Shown: positions 55,214-63,795 of the stretch, piece after piece
Layout: the number at the start of each line of letters is the position of its first letter
Position numbering within the stretch: position 1 is the first letter of the stretch
NCBI RefSeq assembly: GCF_000826545.1
Contig: NZ_CDME01000007.1
Coordinates: forward strand, 62,001-126,000
From: Kibdelosporangium sp. MJ126-NF4
GTDB taxonomy: Bacteria; Actinomycetota; Actinomycetes; Mycobacteriales; Pseudonocardiaceae
Reading direction: 5' to 3'
DNA length: 64,000 bases
Notes under the pieces: model-generated
What the model saw: the letters and a program-made list of their open reading frames with translations, nothing else
The model's database searches: none
What the model was told of the DNA's origin: nothing
Translations under genes and position numbers: made by a program

Positions 55214-57235
55214 TCAGCTGCGCGGGAGGACGGCCTGGGTGGTGGCGAGCACCGCGAACAGGTCACCGAACTCGCCTACCCGGTCGAGGACCTGGTCGGC
55301 GGTGAACACGAGATCGGCCGGTCGGGCGCACGCCCGGGCCTCGTCCCAGGTGATCGGAGTCGACACAGTGGGATGGTCCCGACCGCGCAGCGAGTACGGC
55401 GCCACGGTTGTCTTCGAGGGACTGTTCTGGGACCAGTCGATGAACACTTTCCCGGGGCGCAGGGACTTGGTCATTTTCGCGGTGACCAGGTCCGGTGTCT
55501 CGGTGGCGAGCCGGTGCGCGATGGCTTTCGCGTAGGTCGACGTGCGGTCCGGTGTGCGGGTCCGCACGCTGGCATAGACCTGCAGTCCTTTCGAGCCGCT
55601 GGTCTTTGCCACCGGAGTCAGGCCGTCGTCGACGAGGACGGCGTGCAGCCGCTCGGCCACCCGCGCGCACTCGACAATCGACGCGCCCGGCCCCGGGTCG
55701 AGGTCGAACACCAATCGATCGGGCATCCGCCGCTGACCGCTGGCGCCTATCGTCCACTGGGGGACGTGTAGTTCCAAAGCGGCGAGGTTGGCCGCCCAGA
55801 CCACTGCGGCCAGTTCGTCGAACAGCGCGTACTCGATGACGTCGCCGCTGCCGCGGGATCCGCTGCTGGGCAGCCGCACGGTCGAGAGCCATTCGGGGGC
55901 GCCACGTGGGACATTCTTTTCGAAAAACCGCTGTCCCTCGATACCGTCGGGGAATCTGATTGTGGTGATCGGCCTGCCCGTGACATGCGGGAGCAGCACT
56001 GGAGCGACCAAGGTGTAATAGCGAATGACCGCGCCCTTGGTGAACCCAGTCGCCGGGTACAGCACCTTGTCCAGATTGGACAAGGTAAGCCGCCGTTTTC
56101 CCGCCTGTACGAGAACTTTCCGGTTCGGTGACGGCACAGTCGGCGTCGAGCGTGTCAGCGGCGGTGAGGTGGGCGGCACGTGCTGACTGGTGGGGGCGAT
56201 GACGTCCGCTGGGGTCTTGTCCTCGCGCAGACCGCGCCAGGCGGTGTGCCGGAGACGTCCCGCGCCTCGGGTGAACTGTCGGTAGACGACCTCGCCGACC
56301 ACCACAGGTTCCACCCACCGAGCACGGCGGACGTCGTCAGGCGGCGGTGTCTCAGCGAAGGGATGCGTTCGGCGTTCGAGGGGTTGCAGCCGCGCCTGCA
56401 GTTCCTTGCGGGCGCGCTCGGAGAACCCGGTGCCCACGTCCCCGATGTAGACGAGGTTTCCAGTGTCCGGGTGGTGAGCTCCCAACAGCAGGCCACCGAG
56501 CGTCCCAGCGAGCCGGGACTGACCCGGCCGCCAGCCGCAGATGATCACTTCCTGGGTTTGCGTCAACGCGTGCTTCAGCCACGAGTCCGAGCGCTGCCCC
56601 GGCGCGTAGGTCGAGGTCCGCAGTTTGGTGATGAGTCCTTCGTGTCCGGCTCGCGCCACCCGGTCCAGCAGCTTCTCGGGGGTGATCCGGTCGGCCGCCA
56701 GCGCGTCGAAGGTGAACGCGGGCACCACCGCGACCCGGTACGGGTCAGGCATCGGCAACCGTTCCAGCAGTGCCCGGCGCTCGTCGTAGGGCGCGTCCAA
56801 CAGGCTTTCGTCGCCCAGGCGCACCAGGTCGAACGCCAGGAAACGGACGTCGACGTCCTCGAATGGTGCGCCGTCGCGGGTGAGCTTGACGTGTCCGCGG
56901 TAGCGGCCGCGGCGCTCCTGCAACGCACCGAAATCGACCTGCCCCGCCTCGTTGTAGACCACGATCTCGCCGTCCAGCACTGCGGATCGGCCCTCCAGGG
57001 CGGGGGCGAGCACGCCGGTCAACGAGGGGAACTCGTTCGTGAAGATGATGCCGTTGCGGCTGGTGAGCACCGTGGTTTCGTCCGGCGCGACCTGCATACA
57101 CGCCCGATAGCCGTCCAGTTTGTACTCGTAGGTCCACTCCGGACCGGAACGCAACCTGCCACCGTCCGGTTTGGCCAGCATCGGCGAGATCCACTCCGGC
57201 ACCAGCGATTGGGCATCCGCACGGTCGGCGGCCAT
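55214..57235 (-). CDS. ligD: LigD-type ATP-dependent DNA ligase-polymerase
   Basis: A 673-residue protein with two modules. The ligase comes first: YEYKLDGYRACM near residues 36-47 carries the adenylated Lys, then VLDGEIVVYN and a C-terminal WLKHAL...EVIICGWR OB domain. The polymerase/primase follows from about residue 375 (LTLSNLDKVLYPATGFTKG, then VFDLDPGPGA with the metal-binding Asp pair). No phosphoesterase domain is present, unlike mycobacterial LigD, and the order ligase-polymerase also differs. LigD works with Ku in non-homologous end joining. No ku gene is in the window. The ATG at 57235 has GGGAGG eight bases upstream. Confidence 0.9.
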   Translation of the reverse strand: MAADRADAQSLVPEWISPMLAKPDGGRLRSGPEWTYEYKLDGYRACMQVAPDETTVLTSRNGIIFTNEFPSLTGVLAPALEGRSAVLDGEIVVYNEAGQVDFGALQERRGRYRGHVKLTRDGAPFEDVDVRFLAFDLVRLGDESLLDAPYDERRALLERLPMPDPYRVAVVPAFTFDALAADRITPEKLLDRVARAGHEGLITKLRTSTYAPGQRSDSWLKHALTQTQEVIICGWRPGQSRLAGTLGGLLLGAHHPDTGNLVYIGDVGTGFSERARKELQARLQPLERRTHPFAETPPPDDVRRARWVEPVVVGEVVYRQFTRGAGRLRHTAWRGLREDKTPADVIAPTSQHVPPTSPPLTRSTPTVPSPNRKVLVQAGKRRLTLSNLDKVLYPATGFTKGAVIRYYTLVAPVLLPHVTGRPITTIRFPDGIEGQRFFEKNVPRGAPEWLSTVRLPSSGSRGSGDVIEYALFDELAAVVWAANLAALELHVPQWTIGASGQRRMPDRLVFDLDPGPGASIVECARVAERLHAVLVDDGLTPVAKTSGSKGLQVYASVRTRTPDRTSTYAKAIAHRLATETPDLVTAKMTKSLRPGKVFIDWSQNSPSKTTVAPYSLRGRDHPTVSTPITWDEARACARPADLVFTADQVLDRVGEFGDLFAVLATTQAVLPRS

Positions 57236-57608
57236 CCCGATCACCTCCCGACCACAGGCCCCACGTGATCCTGACCGTAACCCGTTCGGCCTAGCTTCGC
57301 AGAGTTTGTGCAGGTAGACGTGTCCTGGGTGCTGGGTTGGGTCCGAAATCCGGTGGCCAGATCGGTCCCTCGGTCGCTAGGTTGAGGCTGTTGCGGAATC
57401 CCGTCCGCCTGGGGAACTGAGGAGCACTGATATCCACGACGACGACCGGAGCTTCCGTTCGCCCCTTGGCGACCGCAGTCGCAGGCTTGTAACGCCGCGC
57501 GTGTAGCAGCAGAAGTCAGCACACATCCCGGTCGCCGGGGCGAGGTGACACGTGTCACCGGCCCTTGGCGCTGTTTGGCGTCTCCGTTCGCCTTTCGGGA
57601 GTTCTGCT
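57236..57608. other. intergenic region between ligD and MFS gene
   Basis: The 373 bp between the divergent ligD and MFS genes show no supported gene or RNA. A perfect 16-bp palindrome at 57544-57559 (listed separately) is the only clear signal. I see no convincing -35/-10 boxes. Confidence 0.5.
57544..57559. promoter_or_regulatory. perfect 16-bp palindrome GGTGACACGTGTCACC
   Basis: The palindrome lies 50 bp upstream of the preferred GTG start (57609) of the MFS gene. If the alternative GTG at 57552 were used, the site would span the start codon. It has the form of a dimeric repressor site. The cognate regulator is not in the immediate vicinity. Confidence 0.55.
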
Positions 57609-58799
57609 GTGTCCGCTCGTCATTCTTCTCAGACTGTTCACCGGAATGTCCGCCTGCTGAGCTGGTTCAACTTCCTCGGCGACTTCCGCATGTACGGGCC
57701 GATCATGGTCATCTACTTCGCGCAGGTCACCGGCTCGTACACCGCTGCCGCCAGCCTCCTGGCGGTGAAGATGCTGTCTTCGGCAGCGTTCGAAGTCCCT
57801 GCCGGGGTGCTCTCCGACCGCCTCGGCCGACGCGGCACGATGATCGCCGGTGCCGTTGTCATGGTGGCCGCCCATCTCGGTTACGCCGGTGCTTCGGGCT
57901 ACGGCCTTCTCCTGGCAGCTGTCGTGCTGGAGGGATTGGCGACCGCACTGTGGAGCGGCAACAACGAGGCTCTGCTCTACGACACGTTGCTCGAAGCCGG
58001 TCGGGAGGAGGAGTTCCCCCGGCACTCGGGCCGGGTGAACTCGATGTTCCAGATCGCGCTCGCACTGGCGGCACCCATCGGTGGCGTGGTCGCTGGCGCG
58101 TGGTCGCTGCGTATGGTGGTCGTGCTGTCGGTCGTGCCGCAGGTGCTGTGCGTGCTCGTCGCCTTGCGGGTCCGGGAACCGCGGGTGCACGGCCCGCTGG
58201 AGTCGAACGTGCTGGCGCATCTCGGATCGGCCCTGCGCGGTATCCGCCGTAATCCGGTGCTCCGCCGGATGACTCTGGTGTCGGCGCTTCGTTACAGCGG
58301 CGAAAGCGCGGCCCAGTTGTCGCCTGCTTTCGTGGCAGGACTGTGGCCGCTCTGGGCGTTGGGCCTGTGGCGCACCTTCGGCCATGGCGTGGCCTTCGTC
58401 GGTTTCCGCGTCAGTGGTTGGGTGATCGGCCGGGTGGGCGCGGCCCGCACTCTGCTGTTCGGTGAGCTGTTCGACAACGTGGCGAACCTCGTGGCGTTGG
58501 TCAAGCCGACGGTGTTTTCGCCCGTGCTGCTGGGGTCACCGGCCTACGGCATGTCGACAATCGCCCAGCAGACGTTGCTGCAGCGCGAGTTCACCGACCG
58601 GAAACGCGCGACGATGGGCTCGCTTGCGGCGCTGCTCGGCAGCGTGCTCTACGCGCTGGTCGCGCTGGGAGCCGGTCTGGTGGCAGACCGTTGGGGCATC
58701 GTTGCGGCGTTGCTCGCGATCCAGGCGGTGGTGCTGATCGCACTTCCGCTCGCCTGGTGGGTGCACGCGCGCGCTTCTTCGCGGGCGCTGGGACGGTGA
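57609..58799 (+). CDS. MFS transporter
   Basis: A 396-residue major-facilitator protein. It has LSWFNFLGDFRMYGPIMVIY in the first helix, the motif-A-like loop SDRLGRRGTMIAGA, then further helices to SSRALGR. I prefer the GTG at 57609 because GGGAG lies seven bases upstream. The frame begins at 57552. It converges with the esterase gene and is preceded by a 16-bp palindrome. The substrate is unknown. Confidence 0.87.
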   Translation: MSARHSSQTVHRNVRLLSWFNFLGDFRMYGPIMVIYFAQVTGSYTAAASLLAVKMLSSAAFEVPAGVLSDRLGRRGTMIAGAVVMVAAHLGYAGASGYGLLLAAVVLEGLATALWSGNNEALLYDTLLEAGREEEFPRHSGRVNSMFQIALALAAPIGGVVAGAWSLRMVVVLSVVPQVLCVLVALRVREPRVHGPLESNVLAHLGSALRGIRRNPVLRRMTLVSALRYSGESAAQLSPAFVAGLWPLWALGLWRTFGHGVAFVGFRVSGWVIGRVGAARTLLFGELFDNVANLVALVKPTVFSPVLLGSPAYGMSTIAQQTLLQREFTDRKRATMGSLAALLGSVLYALVALGAGLVADRWGIVAALLAIQAVVLIALPLAWWVHARASSRALGR

Positions 58800-58812
58800 G
58801 CGGCGTTCGCGC

Positions 58813-59667
58813 TTACAGGGCACGGCAGGTCCGGAGGTAGCTGAGGAACGAGGCCTGCAGGCCAGTCACGTGCGTTTCGCGCAGGACCGCGCTGGTGACC
58901 GCTCCGCCGCGGGAGGTGAGGCTGTGCAGGAGAGTGGCCGTGTTCTTCGTGATGTTCTGGTAGATGGCCAGGTCTCCGAGCAGCTCTCGGTCATTGAAGG
59001 TGACGTGCAGCTTGGCGGCGTGCTGGCTGTCACCCATCTCTCGGAGCTGGGCGAATATCTGGCTGTCCGCACTGGCAACGCCGGGGCTGCCCGCTCCGAT
59101 GCTCTCGAAGAGCGTGCTGCCGGTGAGCCAGGTGTAGAGACTGAACAGTCCGCCGTAGGAGTAGCCGAAAAGGCCGTGACCGCTCGCGGCTGTGCCGTAG
59201 TCGCGTTCGATCCGCGGGTGCAGTTCCGCGGTGAGGAAGCTCAGGAACGCATCGGCGCGGGTGTCGCGTAGTTCGGCGAGGTAGGCGTCGGCTTCCTCGC
59301 GCGTCATCCTGCCCGTTTGGACTCCCATCTCCACGGCATCGATGAACTCGGTGGAGATGGGCTCGCCGGGTGGCACGAGGTCTCTGTTGCGCAGCCGTGC
59401 CCAGTGCTGTGCTTCCTCGCCCGCGTAGCCGACGCTGACTTGGATGTAGGGCTGGATTTGTTGGATGGGGTCTGTCTGGGTGACGACGAGCGGAGCTGTC
59501 ATGCCCACGGCCCAGTTGCCGTCGAGCACATACACGACAGGCGCTTGCGTCGTGGCGGGGTCGTAGTGCGGTGGCGTGGTGACCCAGATTCCGTAGTCAT
59601 GCCCACCGCTGGAAAGCATCTCGAAGTAGTCGGTGTCGGCGAGGCAGCCTTGCCACATGGCACTCAT
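58813..59667 (-). CDS. esterase-like alpha/beta hydrolase
   Basis: A 284-residue protein of the siderophore-esterase/Esterase_D-like group. It has VVYVLDGNWAVGM early, the nucleophile elbow GYSYGG (LFGYSYGGLFSLYTWL) and a late His in LRETHVTGLQASF. There is no signal peptide, so it is cytoplasmic. Its ATG region overlaps the amidohydrolase stop, so the two are one operon, and they may act in sequence on an ester-amide substrate. Confidence 0.8.
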   Translation of the reverse strand: MSAMWQGCLADTDYFEMLSSGGHDYGIWVTTPPHYDPATTQAPVVYVLDGNWAVGMTAPLVVTQTDPIQQIQPYIQVSVGYAGEEAQHWARLRNRDLVPPGEPISTEFIDAVEMGVQTGRMTREEADAYLAELRDTRADAFLSFLTAELHPRIERDYGTAASGHGLFGYSYGGLFSLYTWLTGSTLFESIGAGSPGVASADSQIFAQLREMGDSQHAAKLHVTFNDRELLGDLAIYQNITKNTATLLHSLTSRGGAVTSAVLRETHVTGLQASFLSYLRTCRAL

Positions 59668-60890
59668 CGCAGGTCCTTCACAACGTGTCCGGCTTGGACG
59701 ACGACGACGGCATTGGCGGGGTCGGCGAAGAGCTTCGGATCTTCGAGCGGGTTGCCGTTCCAGAGCACGAGGTCTGCCTGCATGCCGGGAGCGATGACGC
59801 CCACCTGGCCGGACAGGCCAAGGATCTCGGCGTTGGTCCTCGTGGCCGCCACGAGGGCTTCCATCGGCGTCTCGTGCTCCGCGCGCAACGTGAGCTCTTC
59901 GCCTCGACGGTCCTGAGCCGGACCGATGAGATCGGAACCCAGCCCGATCCGCACTCCGGCCCCCTTGGCGACGGCAAGCGCCTCGGTCATCCGCTCACGA
60001 ACACCCGTCACACGATCGCGAGTCGACTCGCCGAGTCCTGCTCCAGCGGTGTCGTGCAGCAGTTGCTCGACGACAGCGAACGTGGGCACAAGGGCAACCT
60101 CGCGAGCGGCCATCAGGGTGGCCGTGGACTCATCGAGGTCGGTGCCGTGCTCGACACAGCGCACCCCAGCCTCGACCGCGTTCCGGATGCCTTCGTTGTT
60201 GTGGGCGTGAACCGTCACGTACGTGCCCCGTGCCGCGGCTTCCTGAACAGCGACGGCGATCTCTTCCACGGTGAACTGGGTGTCGGTCAGCCGGTCGTGA
60301 GCGCCGACCACTCCGCCGGTCACACAGAGCTTCAGGAAGGAGGCTCCACGACGGAAGGCCTCGCGCACGTTGCCACGCAGCTCGTCCGCGTTGCCCGACA
60401 TCATGGACAGGGCGCACAGACCCGGGATGTGATGGCTGCTCCACAGCTCGGTGGGTTCCCAGTCGGCTCCGTAGTAGCCGTGCCCACCGGTCTGGCACTG
60501 AACCGGTCCGCACGACAGCACGCGCGGTCCCCTGACCTTGCCCTTCGCGATCGTGGTGACGACGCCGCCGTCGATCCCGCCGGTGTCCCGAACGGTCGTG
60601 AAACCGGCATCGAGCGTCGCACCGGCCGTGGCGAAGATGTCCGCCGCGATCTCGGCGGCACTGAACCGAAACGAGAACAGCGGCTGGATCGGGCTCGACA
60701 AGCCCAGGTGAACGTGCGCGTCGATCAGGCCGGGCGTCATCGTCAGTCCCCCGGCATCGAGGCGCTCGCCGGGTGCGCTGGCGGCACCGAGCTGGGTGAT
60801 ATGCCCGTCTTCGATCGTGACGTCGACGTCGACGGGGTCGCGACCCGACCCGTCGACGACCGCCGCGCCGACTACCTGAAAACGTCCCAC
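59664..60890 (-). CDS. metal-dependent amidohydrolase (imidazolonepropionase/prolidase type)
   Basis: This 408-residue enzyme has the full binuclear amidohydrolase set: DAHVHLG (HxH), FLKLCVTGG (bridging Lys), VTVHAHN and CVEHGTD (His ligands), and LGSDLIG (Asp). It matches the Xaa-Pro dipeptidase/imidazolonepropionase-related group (COG1228). I chose the GTG at 60890 because GGAGGG lies eight bases upstream. The frame extends much further. It is divergent from a TetR gene and cotranscribed with the esterase. Confidence 0.88.
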   Translation of the reverse strand: MGRFQVVGAAVVDGSGRDPVDVDVTIEDGHITQLGAASAPGERLDAGGLTMTPGLIDAHVHLGLSSPIQPLFSFRFSAAEIAADIFATAGATLDAGFTTVRDTGGIDGGVVTTIAKGKVRGPRVLSCGPVQCQTGGHGYYGADWEPTELWSSHHIPGLCALSMMSGNADELRGNVREAFRRGASFLKLCVTGGVVGAHDRLTDTQFTVEEIAVAVQEAAARGTYVTVHAHNNEGIRNAVEAGVRCVEHGTDLDESTATLMAAREVALVPTFAVVEQLLHDTAGAGLGESTRDRVTGVRERMTEALAVAKGAGVRIGLGSDLIGPAQDRRGEELTLRAEHETPMEALVAATRTNAEILGLSGQVGVIAPGMQADLVLWNGNPLEDPKLFADPANAVVVVQAGHVVKDLR

Positions 60891-60960
60891 GAGTCGTTCC
60901 CTCCGCTGTTGCGGGCCGACTGCGACCATGTGTGGACCACCACGACGCCGTCCGTCTATC

Positions 60961-60976
60961 TTTTCCAATGGATAAA
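60961..60976. promoter_or_regulatory. TetR operator-like dyad
   Basis: TTTTCCAATGGATAAA is centred on the dyad TCCA-A-TGGA and lies just upstream of the ribosome site and GTG of the TetR gene. It sits between the TetR gene and the divergent amidohydrolase, so autoregulation and control of the divergent operon are likely. Confidence 0.45.
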
Positions 60977-60984
60977 CCAAGGGA

Positions 60985-61554
60985 GTGATCTTGTCAAGCA
61001 CGGAACGCAAGGGCGACGCGCGCGAGCGTCTCCTTGCCCGGCTTCTCGACGTCTTCGACGAGGCCCTTCCCGCACCGGAGGTGTCGCTCCGTGAGATCGC
61101 TGCCCGGACCGAGACCAGCCACGCGCTCCTGCGATACCACTTCGGGTCACTCTCGGGTGTCCTGGCAGCCATCCTCAAGGCACAGCGATCTCGTGACAAC
61201 GAGGTGCTTTTCGAGGACGCCCGGCAGGGCACCTTCGACGACCTCGTCGTGGCGATCTGGCGGGTCTACACCCACCCGGAGCAGCTGTCGCGTGTCCGCG
61301 GCTTCTTTCACGTCGTAGGACTGGCCGCGTACCGGCCGGAGGATTTCCGTGAGTTCATCGACTCGCTCGACGACCTGACCAGGATGCTGGCCTCGCTCGC
61401 GGAACGCGAAGGCCACGACACCAAGGAAGCGCTGACCATGGCCACCGTCACCATCGCCGCGATTCGTGGCCTGCTTCTCCAGGAAGTTCTGACTCCAGGA
61501 GTCCACTCGGAGGACGCCGTCGCCTTGATCCTGCGCATGAGCAAGGGCCAATAG
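60985..61554 (+). CDS. TetR-family regulator
   Basis: A 189-residue TetR protein: RERLLARLLDVFDEALPAPE, VSLREIAARTETSHALLRYH, FGSLSGVLAAILKAQ. The C-terminal domain is not assigned. It begins at a GTG with AAGGGA immediately upstream; the following TTG could also serve. It is divergent from the amidohydrolase/esterase pair and probably controls it. Confidence 0.88.
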   Translation: MILSSTERKGDARERLLARLLDVFDEALPAPEVSLREIAARTETSHALLRYHFGSLSGVLAAILKAQRSRDNEVLFEDARQGTFDDLVVAIWRVYTHPEQLSRVRGFFHVVGLAAYRPEDFREFIDSLDDLTRMLASLAEREGHDTKEALTMATVTIAAIRGLLLQEVLTPGVHSEDAVALILRMSKGQ

Positions 61555-61573
61555 CTGGTACGAGCAACCGTGC

Positions 61574-62146
61574 TCAGCGGACAGTCGGGGCTCGCGGGGT
61601 GACCGCCTCGCGCAACTCGACGGCGGCCTGGGCGATGAGCTCGGACAAGGTCGCGGCCGGGTCGACCAGCCAGCGGGACGTGGCACGCCGGGAGATCGCG
61701 ATCGCCACGTCGATGATGAAGCGTGCCTCGCCGGGCTCGACGCCCCGGCGCTCGAGCGCCCGCGCCAGTGCGTCGGCGATGTCGGCGAGCTTGATCAGGT
61801 CGCGTTCGGCCAGTGCTGGGCTGGCGGCGATCACTCCGACGCGGCGCAGCAGGAACTCGCGCGAGGGAAAGACCTTGTCGGCGGTTCCCAGCGCGGTCAG
61901 CAGCGCCTCGAACGGCGTGTGGCCCGGGGCGGCCGCCTCGACCTGGGCGACGAGGTGGGCCTCGAGCTCGCTGCCAGCGAAGAGGACTTCCCGCTTGTCG
62001 GGGAAGTAGCGGTAGAAGGAGCGCTCGGTCAGACCGGCGGTACGCGCGATCTGCGCGACCGTGGTGCGCTCGAATCCCTGCGTTTCGAACAGCTCGAGCG
62101 CCGCGCGCTCGAGGCGGCCCTGTGCGTCGGACTCCCATCTCGGCAT
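61574..62146 (-). CDS. TetR-family regulator of the divergent oxidoreductase
   Basis: A 190-residue TetR protein, MPRWESDAQGRLERAALELF, then TVAQIARTAGLTERSFYRYF for the helix-turn-helix. I chose the ATG at 62146. A GTG two codons upstream is possible. Two near-identical operator dyads lie in the 82 bp between it and the quinone oxidoreductase gene, so repression of both is strongly suggested. It converges with the preceding TetR gene. Confidence 0.9.
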   Translation of the reverse strand: MPRWESDAQGRLERAALELFETQGFERTTVAQIARTAGLTERSFYRYFPDKREVLFAGSELEAHLVAQVEAAAPGHTPFEALLTALGTADKVFPSREFLLRRVGVIAASPALAERDLIKLADIADALARALERRGVEPGEARFIIDVAIAISRRATSRWLVDPAATLSELIAQAAVELREAVTPRAPTVR

Positions 62147-62156
62147 AGCCACCAGG

Positions 62157-62177
62157 ATGACAGCAGAGGCTGTCGTC
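62157..62177. promoter_or_regulatory. TetR operator, copy 1
   Basis: GACAGC, AGAG, GCTGTC (62159-62174) is a perfect six-base inverted repeat, extended outwards to ATGACA...TGTCGTC. It shares the form GACARCAGAKGCTGTC with copy 2, 36 bp away. Near-identity of the two sites between divergent genes is strong evidence for a TetR operator pair. Confidence 0.75.
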
Positions 62178-62192
62178 GCACTGCTAGGGTCG

Positions 62193-62213
62193 ATGACAAC
62201 AGATGCTGTCATC
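62193..62213. promoter_or_regulatory. TetR operator, copy 2
   Basis: GATGACA and TGTCATC (arms at 62192-62198 and 62207-62213) form a perfect seven-base inverted repeat containing the same GACAACAGATGCTGTC core as copy 1. It ends 15 bp before the oxidoreductase start and overlaps the region of its promoter or ribosome site (AGGAGA). Confidence 0.75.
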
Positions 62214-62228
62214 ACACAGGAGATCGTC

Positions 62229-63182
62229 ATGAAGGCTCTCCAGTTCGACCAATTCGGTTCCCCGGACGTGATCGTGCTCCGTGACGTCCCGAAACCGGAG
62301 CCGGGACCCGGCCAGATCCGGATCGCCGTGCGGGCGTGCGGCCTGAACCCGGGCGACTGGGCGGTGGTCGACGGCCTCCTCGCCGACCGGTTGCCACCGC
62401 TGCCGCGTGGGCTCGGGTTCGAGGTCGCGGGCACCGTCGACGCGCTCGGTGAAAGCGTCACCGGCGTCGAGATCGGCGACGGCGTGTTCGGCCCGGCGAC
62501 CTTCGACGGCCCGACGGCCGGGGCCGCCGAGTACGCGCTGATGGCAGCGTGGGCGCGCATTCCCGAGGGCGTCACCGCCGAGCAGGCCGCCGCGCTGCCG
62601 ATGGCGGCCGAGACGGCGTGGCACGCGCTCGACGACCTCGGCGTCCAGCCGGGTGAGTTGCTGCTCGTCCACGGCGCGGGCTCCACCGTCGGCGAGGCCG
62701 CGGTGCGCCTCGCATTGCACCGGGGTATCCGGGTGATCGCCACCGCCGGGCCCGCACGGGCCGCCGCCCTGGAAGAGATCGGCGCCCAGGTGACCAGCTA
62801 CAGGGACGGCATGGCCGAACGTGTCGCCGCTCTGGCCGGAGGCCGCGTCGACCGTGCCCTGGACACGGCCCCGACCGGCGGCCGGATCGACCGTCCCGAC
62901 CAGACCAGCCCGGCCGGTGGCGCACTGCCGACCCTCATCACGCTGACTGGGGACCCCGACCGCGTCCTCACCGTCTCCGACTTCGCCGCCGCGGCCGAGT
63001 TGGGTGCCCGGATCACCCACATCGACATGCGCTACGACCGGCTGGACGAGTTCGCCCGGCTGGCCGGTGAAGGCGTCCTGGCCGTATCGGTCGCCCGCAC
63101 CTACCCCCTCGACCAGATCCACGAGGCTGCCAAGCTCAGCCAGTCCCGTCGGCCCGGCGGCAAGCTCACGCTCGTCCTGTGA
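62229..63182 (+). CDS. zinc-independent quinone oxidoreductase-like enzyme
   Basis: A 317-residue medium-chain dehydrogenase/reductase. MKALQFDQFGSPDVIVLRDV and RACGLNPGDWAVVDGLLADR form the GroES-like N-terminus, and LLVHGAGSTVGEAAVRLALH is the NADPH-binding loop. Cys/His zinc ligands of alcohol dehydrogenases are absent. It should reduce quinones or enones with NADPH. AGGAGA lies six to seven bases before the ATG. Control by the adjacent TetR repressor is indicated by the paired operators. Confidence 0.9.
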   Translation: MKALQFDQFGSPDVIVLRDVPKPEPGPGQIRIAVRACGLNPGDWAVVDGLLADRLPPLPRGLGFEVAGTVDALGESVTGVEIGDGVFGPATFDGPTAGAAEYALMAAWARIPEGVTAEQAAALPMAAETAWHALDDLGVQPGELLLVHGAGSTVGEAAVRLALHRGIRVIATAGPARAAALEEIGAQVTSYRDGMAERVAALAGGRVDRALDTAPTGGRIDRPDQTSPAGGALPTLITLTGDPDRVLTVSDFAAAAELGARITHIDMRYDRLDEFARLAGEGVLAVSVARTYPLDQIHEAAKLSQSRRPGGKLTLVL

Positions 63183-63232
63183 TCGCCCTGCGGCGACCGG
63201 CCCGCGTCCGCCGAGGGTTCGTCGTCCTAAAT

Positions 63233-63249
63233 TTGCCTGAGTCAGTCAA
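63233..63249. promoter_or_regulatory. MarR operator-like palindrome
   Basis: TTGCCTGAGTCAGTCAA is a 17-bp dyad with a single mismatch between arms (TTGCCTGA / TCAGTCAA), ending three bases before the MarR start codon. Size and position suit autoregulation by the MarR protein. Confidence 0.6.
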
Positions 63250-63252
63250 CTA

Positions 63253-63795
63253 ATGGATGATGGTCCGATGAGCCGGTTGGAGAATCTGCTTGGCGCGCAG
63301 TCGTTGGCGCTCGCCGACCACCTGCTCGACGCGGATATCGACGGCGCGGCGGCGATGCCGGGTTCCGAGCGTGCGGCGTTGGTGACGCTGCTGGCCCACC
63401 CGGACCGGTCGGTGCGGTGGCTCGGCGACGTACTGGGGCTGACCAGTTCCGGCGGGACAAGGCTGGTCGATCGCCTGGTGGCGGCCGGATGGGCCACGCG
63501 CACGACGGGACAGGACGCGCGCAGCCGCCACGTGCGATTGACCCGCTCCGGCCGTGCGCGGGCGCGACGAGTGCTGGGATCCAGACAAGCCGTGCTGACC
63601 GCCGCGTTGAGCGTGTTGTCGGCCCAGGAACGCGATCAGCTTGAGTCGTTGCTGGACAAAGTGGTCTCGGGGCTTGCCGAGACGCGGTTGCCCGCGCTGC
63701 GGGTGTGCCGGTTGTGCGACCGGGACGCCTGCGCCGCCCAGGAAAGGCAGTGTCCGCTCGAACACACCGTGTCCGAGGACGATCCCTATGGGTGA
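63253..63795 (+). CDS. MarR-family regulator with C-terminal cysteine cluster
   Basis: A 180-residue MarR-type winged-helix protein: RAALVTLLAHPDRSVRWLGD, LGLTSSGGTRLVDRLVAAGW, RTTGQDARSRHVRLTRSG (wing). After the dimer helix comes CRLCDRDACAAQERQCPLEH, four cysteines and a histidine that could bind metal or sense redox state. ATG codons at 63253 and 63268 are both possible starts. A 17-bp palindrome lies directly upstream. Its stop overlaps the start of an MFS gene by eight bases, so it probably controls that exporter. Confidence 0.88.
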   Translation: MDDGPMSRLENLLGAQSLALADHLLDADIDGAAAMPGSERAALVTLLAHPDRSVRWLGDVLGLTSSGGTRLVDRLVAAGWATRTTGQDARSRHVRLTRSGRARARRVLGSRQAVLTAALSVLSAQERDQLESLLDKVVSGLAETRLPALRVCRLCDRDACAAQERQCPLEHTVSEDDPYG

